A DNA stretch of 64,000 nt from Alkalitalea saponilacus. Its GTDB lineage: Bacteria; Bacteroidota; Bacteroidia; Bacteroidales; Marinilabiliaceae. Below, piece after piece: positions 37,628 through 44,914 of the stretch. Under the pieces are notes generated by a model, which was not told the origin of the DNA, made no database searches, and saw only the letters and a program-made list of their open reading frames with translations. The translations under genes and the position numbers were made by a program. The stretch lies in the NCBI RefSeq assembly GCF_900168165.1, contig NZ_FUYV01000006.1:62001-126000 (forward strand), read 5' to 3'. Position 1 is the stretch's first letter, and every line of letters starts with the position of its first letter.

Positions 37628-40600
37628 ATGAGTTTTTTTTCTGGTTTTAAAAAGCACAGCAATACAAAAGGTTACATGTTGGTTTTTATGGCCTTTTGGT
37701 TTTTGTTTTCTTCTTGTGAGGAAGATCCTGCTCAAAAGGTACAAGTTTGGCCGGAAGTAACAAACGAAATGAAACCATGGACTCGTTGGTGGTGGATGGG
37801 GAGCGCAGTGAACGAGTCGGATCTTACTTATGTTCTTGAAGATTTTGCTGCCAGAGGCATTGGTGGTGTCGAGATTGCTCCCATATATGGAGCAAAAGGA
37901 TACGAAGACCAATACATCGATTTCCTTTCGCCCCGTTGGATGGAAATTCTTCAGTTTGTAGTGCAAAAATCCAACGAACTCGGAATGGAAGTTGATATGA
38001 CAAATGGCACTGGTTGGCCATTTGGAGGCCCTCATATAACAAACGATGTTGCTGCACGCAGGTTAATCATGCAGGAGTATCAGGTAAGTGCAGGACAATC
38101 AGAACAGCCGTTAATCTTACTCAACGATCAACGTCGCCGGGAGTATGGTGCGCCATTGATTGCAATAACTGCATATGGTCCAAATGGTGAAATTGAACTC
38201 GTGACGGACTATTTGAATGAAGAAAATAAGCTTACGTGGCAACCAAAATCAGGAACATGGGATGTTATTGCAGCTTTCAATGCTCACAATCGTATGTTGG
38301 TAAAAAGAGCTGCCCCTGGTGGCGAAGGTTATACGTTCGACCATCTGAATGCTCCGGCTTTAAGTCATTATTTATCCCGATTTGATGAAGTTTTTGAAGG
38401 TCGAAATCCCGGTTTACGTTGTTTTTTTAATGACAGTTATGAAGTGTTTGGTGCCAGTTGGAGTTATGGGTTTCTCGATGAATTCAATAGTCGGAGAGGT
38501 TATGATTTGCGACATTTTTTCAGAGAATTAAATGGTCAGGGGGATACTGAAATCATTGCACGAGTAAAGTCTGACTATCGTCAGACCATGTCTGAATTGT
38601 TAATCCAGAATTTCAGTTCTCAATGGACTGCGTGGGCCAACAACAAAGGCGCAAAAACCAGAAATCAATCCCATGGATCACCTGCCAACCTGATTGATGT
38701 TTATGCAACGGTTGATATACCGGAAATCGAAACTTTTGGTGGGGAGTATTTTCCTATTGATGGTTTCTTTTGGGATGAGGATTATGTCAGTCCTGCCGAC
38801 CATAACCCATTGTTTTTAAAGTTAGCCGCTTCCGCGGCTAATATTACCGGTAAACGACTGGTGTCCTGCGAGACATTTACATGGGTAGGAGAGCACTTCA
38901 GAGTTCCTCTATCTCAATGCAAGCCTGAGGCCGAACAGGTATTCCTTTCAGGTGTTAACCATATTTTTTATCATGGATCAACTTACTCGCCGCAAGAGGC
39001 CATGTGGCCAGGCTGGTTGTTTTATGCCTCTGTTCACTTTGGTCCTACCAATAGTTTTTGGCCTCATGTAAGTGGACTAAATGAGTACATTACTCGTTGT
39101 CAGAGTATACTACAACAGGGTACTGCTGCTAACGATATTTTGGTTTATTGGCCTCTTTTTGATACCTGGCAAAGTGAAGAAGGATTGGAGATGATGATGG
39201 CTGTTCATGGATCCAGAAGGTGGTTGAATTTGCCAAAAATTCAATCGTTGCTTGATCGTGGTTATGCCTTTGATTTTGTGTCTGATTCATTGTTGGGAAC
39301 TCTTACGCCACAAAGTAATAAATTACTTACCATCGATGGTCAAAATGCGTACAGTGCCATTGTTGTACCCAAGTGCCATAACATGCCTCTTAAAACTTTG
39401 AAAAAGTTAATCCGTTTTGCTGAAAATGGAGTTCCGGTAATATTTGAGAATCTGCCTAAAGATGTTCCCGGTTTGAGTAATCTTGAAGAGCGAAGAAACA
39501 TTATGAGAGGTCTTTTAAATGAGTTCTCTGAAGAAGTTCAATCAGAAGGCCTTACTCTCAAAAGAAGCTCCCGGGCTGAGTTTATTCTTTCAGATGATCC
39601 GGAGATAGCTCTTGCCTATGCCGGCGTTGAAAGAGAGAGGTTTACTGATGTGGGTCTGAAATATTTACGTCGCCATTCCAGTGAGGGACTATATTACTAC
39701 CTGGTAAATCATACACCAGATAAAATAGATGCCGTTATACCTGTTAATTTCACAGCCAAACATGTAATCATGTTGGATCCTCAAACGGGAGATTATGGAT
39801 TGATTCCTGCCAATTCTTCCAACGGGAAATCCAATCTTAAGATACAGGCCAGGTCAGGTGAAGCATACTTTCTCCTGTTTACCGATAAAGATGTTAGTGA
39901 CGTGCCACAGTGGAATTATAGAAAATCACTTGCTGACGAGTTTATTGTAGATGGAGAGTGGGAAATTGAATTCTTTGAAGGTGGTCCATCTCTTCCAGAA
40001 TCAGTAAAAATAGGTGGTTTAAAGCCATGGACTGAATTAGGAAATGCTCAAATGAATAAATTCTCAGGAACAGCAAGATATACCATCAATTTTAATTATG
40101 AAGGTAAATCCCATCCTGAATATCTGCTCGATCTTGGAAATGTGATGCATAGTGCTCGGGTAATTCTAAATGGAAACGATCTTGGATTGGTGTGGAGTCC
40201 TCCTTATATCATCAATGTTGGAGAATATCTCAAAGATGGTGAAAATGTCTTGGAAATAGAAGTTGCCAATCTGATGGCTAACAGAATCCGGAATATGGAC
40301 ATCAATAATATCGAATGGCAACTTTTTCATGAGATTAATTTTGTAAACATCCGCTACAGACATTTTGATGCTTCCGATTGGGAGGTGATGCCTTCCGGGC
40401 TTGAGGGGCCGGTTAAAATCATTCCGCAAATAAATATCCCTGCAAGAACACCTGGTGATTTGGTTAAAGATGGGAAAGAGGAAGCAGAATTGGTGTTTAA
40501 TTTTGGCTCAAAACAGGGAAATGATGGATATTACCCGGTTCAGGCCTCCTCATTATACAATCAGGTAATTGGATATGGATTTGATTTTGGAACGAAACCG

Positions 40601-40639
40601 CTGTCGTCAATGGACGACAGCTCCCGATTTTTTTTTTAG
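37628..40639 (+). CDS. GH106 alpha-L-rhamnosidase lipoprotein; frame breaks at a T10 run before a CE12 module
   Basis: 1003 residues in this frame. An N-terminal lipoprotein signal (lipobox LFSSC, Cys30) leads into a GH106-type start (MKPWTRWWWMGSAVNESDLTYVLEDFAARGIGGVEI), with GMEVDMTNGTGWPFGGP, GFFWDEDYVSPADHNPLF, CETFTWVGEHF and the C-terminal galactose-binding-like domain (GTARYTINFNY, LDLGNVMHSARVILNGNDLGLVW). GH106 enzymes remove terminal alpha-L-rhamnose, including from RG-I oligosaccharides. After about residue 945 the sequence becomes FNFGSKQGNDGYYPVQAS and YGFDFGTKPLS, which is the first part of a CE12 N-terminal domain, not GH106. The frame then stops at TAG directly after ten T residues. 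The rest of the CE12 protein follows in the -1 frame, so one fused protein of about 1370 residues was probably the original product. Confidence 0.88.
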   Translation: MSFFSGFKKHSNTKGYMLVFMAFWFLFSSCEEDPAQKVQVWPEVTNEMKPWTRWWWMGSAVNESDLTYVLEDFAARGIGGVEIAPIYGAKGYEDQYIDFLSPRWMEILQFVVQKSNELGMEVDMTNGTGWPFGGPHITNDVAARRLIMQEYQVSAGQSEQPLILLNDQRRREYGAPLIAITAYGPNGEIELVTDYLNEENKLTWQPKSGTWDVIAAFNAHNRMLVKRAAPGGEGYTFDHLNAPALSHYLSRFDEVFEGRNPGLRCFFNDSYEVFGASWSYGFLDEFNSRRGYDLRHFFRELNGQGDTEIIARVKSDYRQTMSELLIQNFSSQWTAWANNKGAKTRNQSHGSPANLIDVYATVDIPEIETFGGEYFPIDGFFWDEDYVSPADHNPLFLKLAASAANITGKRLVSCETFTWVGEHFRVPLSQCKPEAEQVFLSGVNHIFYHGSTYSPQEAMWPGWLFYASVHFGPTNSFWPHVSGLNEYITRCQSILQQGTAANDILVYWPLFDTWQSEEGLEMMMAVHGSRRWLNLPKIQSLLDRGYAFDFVSDSLLGTLTPQSNKLLTIDGQNAYSAIVVPKCHNMPLKTLKKLIRFAENGVPVIFENLPKDVPGLSNLEERRNIMRGLLNEFSEEVQSEGLTLKRSSRAEFILSDDPEIALAYAGVERERFTDVGLKYLRRHSSEGLYYYLVNHTPDKIDAVIPVNFTAKHVIMLDPQTGDYGLIPANSSNGKSNLKIQARSGEAYFLLFTDKDVSDVPQWNYRKSLADEFIVDGEWEIEFFEGGPSLPESVKIGGLKPWTELGNAQMNKFSGTARYTINFNYEGKSHPEYLLDLGNVMHSARVILNGNDLGLVWSPPYIINVGEYLKDGENVLEIEVANLMANRIRNMDINNIEWQLFHEINFVNIRYRHFDASDWEVMPSGLEGPVKIIPQINIPARTPGDLVKDGKEEAELVFNFGSKQGNDGYYPVQASSLYNQVIGYGFDFGTKPLSSMDDSSRFFF
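40628..40637 (+). other. T10 homopolymer at the GH106/CE12 frame break
   Basis: Ten T residues precede AGAAGG. In the upstream frame they read Phe-Phe-Phe-stop. A one-base slip backward gives TTA GAA GGT and continues into the CE12 frame with family-like residues (FYFSVNLPEGNY). Natural slippage, phase variation, a true mutation or a sequencing error in the run would all produce this picture. Confidence 0.75.
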
Positions 40640-40677
40640 AAGGTTGCTGTTATTCCTCTGAATCATTCTACTTTTCG

Positions 40678-41742
40678 GTGAATTTGCCGGAGGGGAATTA
40701 TCTGATAACAATATATTCCGGACATCCTCACTTAAAGTCATCTCTTACGGTTAAAGCAGAATCACGTAGGTGGATGTTAGAGGATATTGTAACTCAACCC
40801 GGTGAAATTGCAGAAAATTCATTCGTGGTTAATGTCAGAACTCCATATATTTCCGATATGGATTCCATCAGACGCAAACCACGTGAATATGATTATCTCA
40901 ATTGGGACAAAAAGTTAACATTAGAATTTACAGGGATAAATCCTTCTGTTTATGGGTTGAAAATAAAACCTCAGAATGATATAACAACCATGTTTCTTGC
41001 AGGAAATTCAACTGTTGTAGATCAGGAATATGAGCCATACGCTTCCTGGGGCCAAATGATAACGAGGTATTTCGATCAAAATGTTGTGGTAGCCAATTAT
41101 GCCGAATCGGGGGAATCTTTATCTTCCTTTAAAAGTGCGGGAAGATTAAAGAAAATCCTAAGTGAGATGAATTCTGGCGATTACCTCTTTATTGAATTTG
41201 GACATAATGATCAAAAGCAATCAGGAGAAGGAGTTGGTCCCTGGACATCATTTACTGATTTGCTGAAAGAGTTTATTGAAGAAACCCGAAATATTGGAGG
41301 AAACCCGGTTTTGGTAACCCCAATGCATCGACGTGTTTTTGATGAGAACGGCGGTGTTGTAGCTACCCACGATGATTATCCTGATGCAATGCGGGTTGTA
41401 GCTAAAACCGAAAATGTACCGTTGATTGATCTTAATCTCATGAGCAAAAGTGTTTATGAAGCCTGGGGTTCTAATGAATCAAAAAAGGCGTTTGTTCATT
41501 ACCCGGCTGGAACGTTTCCCGGGCAACAAAATGACTTAAGGGACAATACCCATTTTAATAATTATGGAGCATGGATTATGGCGCTTTGCATTATAAAAGG
41601 GATGAGAGAGAGTACCCCTTTGTTGGCTCAATTTTTAGCTGCCGATGCGCCTATGATTGATACTAATGCACCTTTCCCTTACTCGAATTGGACCATGCCA
41701 CATAGTTTTAGGACAACCGCAGAAAAACCTGATGGTAATTAA
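40678..41742 (+). CDS. CE12 rhamnogalacturonan acetylesterase (SGNH hydrolase), 3' part of a frameshifted fusion
   Basis: 354 residues read from a GTG at 40678. The SGNH esterase motifs are complete: FLAGNSTVVDQ (nucleophile serine), the glycine block YAESGESLSSF, FIEFGHNDQKQ (oxyanion Asn) and DNTHFNNYGA (catalytic Asp/His). The family removes acetyl groups from RG-I galacturonic acid, opening it to lyases. As a separate gene it would have no signal peptide and would start in the middle of its N-terminal beta domain; the missing first part sits at the end of the GH106 frame. In-frame sequence reaches back to the T10 run (LEGCCYSSESFYFSVNLPEG). It is therefore best read as the C-terminal module of a GH106-CE12 protein. 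Confidence 0.88.
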   Translation: MNLPEGNYLITIYSGHPHLKSSLTVKAESRRWMLEDIVTQPGEIAENSFVVNVRTPYISDMDSIRRKPREYDYLNWDKKLTLEFTGINPSVYGLKIKPQNDITTMFLAGNSTVVDQEYEPYASWGQMITRYFDQNVVVANYAESGESLSSFKSAGRLKKILSEMNSGDYLFIEFGHNDQKQSGEGVGPWTSFTDLLKEFIEETRNIGGNPVLVTPMHRRVFDENGGVVATHDDYPDAMRVVAKTENVPLIDLNLMSKSVYEAWGSNESKKAFVHYPAGTFPGQQNDLRDNTHFNNYGAWIMALCIIKGMRESTPLLAQFLAADAPMIDTNAPFPYSNWTMPHSFRTTAEKPDGN

Positions 41743-41846
41743 TCTGTTTGCTTTACAATCAGAATATATTTAACGAACTGATGAGTTGATGACTTAACAA
41801 CCTCCCAATCAAATTGATAAGAATAGCTTAAAACAATATTTTAAAT

Positions 41847-41878
41847 AAAACTCGTCCCGAGGCTTCGGGACGAGTTTT
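41847..41878. terminator. Terminator-like hairpin after the CE12 module
   Basis: A 14-bp stem AAAACTCGTCCCGA / TCGGGACGAGTTTT with a GGCT loop. It shares its core with repeats at 41879-41894, 44871-44890 and 8107-8121, so it may be a mobile REP-like palindrome that also ends transcription. Only 42 bp separate it from the next ATG, too little for an ordinary promoter, so read-through to the GH28 gene seems likely. Confidence 0.6.
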
Positions 41879-41920
41879 CCCAAGGCTTCGGGAGTAACTA
41901 TAAAAACAAATTATAAACAC

Positions 41921-43336
41921 ATGAAACGATTTTTTTCAATCTTATTAGTAGCACTTATTACATTTGGTGCAAACTCGCAGGAATGGCTGTCGAAAGTTGG
42001 GGCACAGAGTTTTCCTGATGGAGAAAGGGTTTACAGAGTAAATGACTACAATGACGTATTTGAAGGATACCCACCCATTGCATCTACCTCCGGAATTCAG
42101 GCAGCCATTGATGATTGTGCGGCAAATGGAGGAGGTAAAGTAGTTTTTGATCCTGGTGTTTATCATACGGGAGCACTATTTCTTAAGGATAATGTTAACC
42201 TGGTAATTGGTGAAGGTGTAGAGCTGCGTGCTCTTATTGGTCTCGAGTATTATCCGGAAATAAAAACACGTGTAGCAGGAATTGAAATGATGTGGCCTTC
42301 AGGAGTTATCAATATTCTTGACAAATCAAATGTGGCAGTTACAGGAGGTGGATTAATTCATGCACAGGGCAAATATCATTGGGAGAGGTATTGGAATCTA
42401 AGGCATGAATATACACCACAAGGCTTGCGTTGGGCTTCAGATTATGATTGTAAAAGAGTGCGTACCATTCAGGTTTCAAATTCCACCGATGTTACATTGA
42501 AGGGTTTCAGAGTCAAGCAGGCAGGGTTTTGGACAGTACACATTCTGTATTCCCGGCACGTAACTGTAAACGGGTTAACCATCAGAAACAACATTGAAGG
42601 TATGGGCCCTAGTACCGATGGTGTAAATGTGGACTCTTCTTCCTTTGTGCATATTTTTAATTGCGATGTAGATTGTAATGACGACAATTTTACGGTAAAA
42701 GCTGGGCGTGATGCCGACGGACTTCGCGTTAATATTCCCTCGGAGTATGTTTATATACATGACAATATTGCCAGAAGAGGAGGAGGTGCTTTGGTTATTG
42801 GCAGTGAAACTTCAGGATGGATTCGGCACGTTAAAGTCGAAAACATGAAGGCCATAGGAACAAACCATGTAATGCACCTTAAATCTGCTTTTACTCGTGG
42901 AGGTGGGATTGAATACATTGAAATGGATAACGTTCAGGCCGAAAACGTGCGAACATTCCTTACAGTTACTTTAAACTGGAACCCAGAATATAGCTACGCT
43001 ACTTTGCCCGATGGCATGGATGAAATGCCTGAACATTGGAAGGTTATGTTGCAGGAAGTTCCACGAGAGCAAGGCATTGCCACTATTAGAAATGTAAAAT
43101 TATCCAACATTCATACCATCAATGCACAAACAGCTTTTCATGTGACAGGAGCCGAGGAGTCTCCAATTACAGGATTCGGTTTTAGCAATATTTTTGTGCA
43201 GGCTCAAAGAGCAGGTGTTTTATCGCATGTAAGAGATTGGACAATGGAGAGTGTAACCATTAAAACACCCGGTGCACAGGAGTTGGATTTGCGCAATACA
43301 AGAAGGGTCAGGATGAATAGGGTCGAATATAAATAA
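41921..43336 (+). CDS. GH28 polygalacturonase/rhamnogalacturonan hydrolase-type enzyme (second)
   Basis: 471 residues with a signal peptide ending near FGANSQ. The beta-helix GH28 series is clear: GIQAAIDDCAANGGGKVVFDPGVY, LVIGEGVELRAL, VTGGGLIHAQGKYHWERYW, PSTDGVNVD (about 229-237), CNDDNFTVKAG (about 252) and RRGGGALVIGSE in place of the usual GHG loop. That last loop has Gly-Gly-Gly without the histidine seen in many polygalacturonases, which points to an exo-acting or RG-specific subgroup. It differs strongly from the GH28 at 32347, so the two are not recent duplicates. It is convergent with the AraC gene. Confidence 0.88.
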   Translation: MKRFFSILLVALITFGANSQEWLSKVGAQSFPDGERVYRVNDYNDVFEGYPPIASTSGIQAAIDDCAANGGGKVVFDPGVYHTGALFLKDNVNLVIGEGVELRALIGLEYYPEIKTRVAGIEMMWPSGVINILDKSNVAVTGGGLIHAQGKYHWERYWNLRHEYTPQGLRWASDYDCKRVRTIQVSNSTDVTLKGFRVKQAGFWTVHILYSRHVTVNGLTIRNNIEGMGPSTDGVNVDSSSFVHIFNCDVDCNDDNFTVKAGRDADGLRVNIPSEYVYIHDNIARRGGGALVIGSETSGWIRHVKVENMKAIGTNHVMHLKSAFTRGGGIEYIEMDNVQAENVRTFLTVTLNWNPEYSYATLPDGMDEMPEHWKVMLQEVPREQGIATIRNVKLSNIHTINAQTAFHVTGAEESPITGFGFSNIFVQAQRAGVLSHVRDWTMESVTIKTPGAQELDLRNTRRVRMNRVEYK

Positions 43337-43373
43337 AAATCTGTATTTGGTTGTTTTTGATGTGTGTGAAATG

Positions 43374-43399
43374 AGAAACCGGAAAACGTTCCGGTTTCT
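43374..43399. terminator. Hairpin between convergent GH28 and AraC genes
   Basis: The arms GAAACCGGAA and TTCCGGTTTC with loop AACG form a 10-bp perfect stem, extended by one A-T and one G-U pair. It lies in the 70-bp space between two convergent stop codons and may act in both directions. Confidence 0.7.
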
Positions 43400-43406
43400 T
43401 CACTAA

Positions 43407-44276
43407 TTATTCATCATTTCGCATTTCTGATGGAGGTTGACCCATTTTATTCTTAAAAAGTCTGCTAAAATAGTGTATGGAATCAAACCCGGTTTCATAT
43501 GCAACTTGTTTTATTGGCATATCGGTAGCCAACAGCAGTTCCTTTGCCCGCATAAGTCTTAAATGTAAATGATATTGACCCGGAGACACACCCGTATGTT
43601 TCTTAAACATCTTTCGAAAGTAGGAATATCCAAGATTGAGAGATGATGCAAGTTCTTTAAAATCTAAGTCCTGGTGAAGGCTATCTCTCATTATGAACTT
43701 AGCATCCTCCATGGCGATTTCCAATGGCTTTCCCTTAAAGTCTCGGTTTTTTACATGTGAAACTACCGAGCCAAGTAAGCGAATGGCTATACCTGAGGAT
43801 ATCAACTGAAACCCGGGTTTTTCTTTTTGTGCAAGCTCGAATATTCTGTGATAGCAATCAAGAACACTCTCTTTCAAGCCACATTTAATCACTGGGCTTT
43901 TTGCATTTAAAATTGGATTAGTAAATAATCGGTCAATAATATCCCCTTCAATTCCAATGTAATGCTCCACCCATCCGGTTTTTTTATTGGGTCTGTATCT
44001 ATGCCATACTCCGGGTTTTATAAGCATTATGGTTCCGGCTTCGATCTTATGTTTTTCCGATTTTGTTTCCAGTATCCCACTTCCTTCTGTAATGTAATTA
44101 ATTTGGTATTCTGAAAGCGTTCTTCCGGAGCTCCAATTAAAAAAGTAGCCATTAGGATGTTCTGGAGCAGGATATATAGCTCCTGGTTCAACGGTAGCTT
44201 TCCCTACTACATTAAAAGCTATCCCCCATTGTTTATCTTCTTGGCTAGAAGTGAGATATTTAAAAAAATCATCCAT
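43407..44276 (-). CDS. AraC-family transcriptional regulator, candidate rhamnose activator
   Basis: 289 residues. The N-terminal half (about 40-130) is a cupin-like sugar-binding domain (LSEYQINYITEGSGILETKS, IEAGTIMLIKPGVWHRYRPN). The C-terminal 100 residues are an AraC double helix-turn-helix: LDFKELASSLNLGYSYFRKMFKKHTGVSPGQYHLHLRLMRAKELLL and IKQVAYETGFDSIHYFSRLFKNKMGQPPSE. Rhamnose activators in E. coli and Bacteroides (RhaR) belong to this family. It is the only transcription factor gene in the window and sits among four promoters with a shared operator, so it is the best local candidate to bind TTTGTGTATTG. It is read on the minus strand, away from the GH2 gene, and the shared region between them holds two palindromes. 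Confidence 0.9.
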   Translation of the reverse strand: MDDFFKYLTSSQEDKQWGIAFNVVGKATVEPGAIYPAPEHPNGYFFNWSSGRTLSEYQINYITEGSGILETKSEKHKIEAGTIMLIKPGVWHRYRPNKKTGWVEHYIGIEGDIIDRLFTNPILNAKSPVIKCGLKESVLDCYHRIFELAQKEKPGFQLISSGIAIRLLGSVVSHVKNRDFKGKPLEIAMEDAKFIMRDSLHQDLDFKELASSLNLGYSYFRKMFKKHTGVSPGQYHLHLRLMRAKELLLATDMPIKQVAYETGFDSIHYFSRLFKNKMGQPPSEMRNDE

Positions 44277-44476
44277 AAATTGGTGGTGGTTAGTTGGCGT
44301 GTAAAGTGATTTAGGAATCGTAAAATTATAATCAAATATTGTACCGTTTTAAGGTCAGGGAGGGGCATTTATAAAGCTATGGGCGAGGTTTTGATGAGGT
44401 ATCGTATTTTGTTTTCTTTGATTATGATGTTATATAAACATTATCCTCTGTTACAAAAAAAAGTCATAAACTTTAA
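44277..44476. other. Upstream region of the AraC gene
   Basis: No gene was seen. It must hold the AraC promoter on the minus strand, but no convincing TAnnTTTG box could be fixed. Confidence 0.4.
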
Positions 44477-44502
44477 TGATTAAACGTTATAACGTTTAAT
44501 CA
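44477..44502. promoter_or_regulatory. Perfect 26-bp palindrome, candidate operator
   Basis: The half-site TGATTAAACGTTA is followed directly by its exact complement. The central AACGTT repeats resemble operators bound by dimeric regulators such as LacI or GntR types, which is inference. It lies between the AraC gene and the GH2 promoter and could act on either. Confidence 0.6.
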
Positions 44503-44672
44503 AAATTCATCATAGATTCAAATCTCAATTTCAACTAAATCTGCGTAAAAATAGCATTTTAAAGGATTTTTACTATTCTATTTAAACTTTATTTTCTGAA
44601 GGTTATTATTGTTAAGTAAGTTTGAGTTATGTTCTATGTTTATAAATCGAAAGATTCTTAGTTATTTATCTC

Positions 44673-44700
44673 ACTAATTTGACCTAAGTGTCAAATTAGT
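44673..44700. promoter_or_regulatory. Inverted repeat overlapping the GH2 regulon site
   Basis: ACTAATTTGAC (44673-44683) and its exact complement GTCAAATTAGT (44690-44700) are separated by CTAAGT. The right arm overlaps the left part of the shared operator at 44691, so binding here could compete with or assist the activator. Confidence 0.6.
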
Positions 44701-44754
44701 TAAAACAAATGCCAGTTTGTGTATTGTTGACTGATTTATTATTAAATAATTTTG
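44691..44754 (+). promoter_or_regulatory. Rhamnose-regulon operator plus promoter of the GH2 gene (site 4 of 4)
   Basis: The left part TCAAATTAGTTAAAAC begins at 44691 and the core TTTGTGTATTG lies at 44716-44726. TAATTTTG, a perfect -7 box, follows at 44747-44754 after exactly 20 bp. Confidence 0.82.
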
Positions 44755-44862
44755 TAATAGTTTTACTTTTTTTTGGGAACTTAACTTAAGAAGCCATAGC
44801 AAAGTCGTTCTTCGTTAGGCAGAACAACAATCGAGATGATTTTTTTATAAAATATTAAACAC

Positions 44863-44910
44863 ATGAAACGAGTCCCGAGACTTCGGGAACCATTGAATAA
44901 CAAATTTTAG
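44863..44910 (+). other. Short upstream frame containing a REP-like palindrome, before the GH2 start
   Basis: ATG 44863 opens a 15-codon frame (MKRVPRLREPLNNKF) that ends at TAG 44908-44910, four bases before the GH2 ATG. Sixteen bases around its ATG (44856-44871) are identical to the start region of the second GH28 gene at 41914-41929, and the palindrome CCCGAGACTTCGGG follows. It may be a relic of a duplicated gene start with a repeat inserted. A leader peptide role is possible but unproven. Confidence 0.35.
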
Positions 44911-44914
44911 AGAC

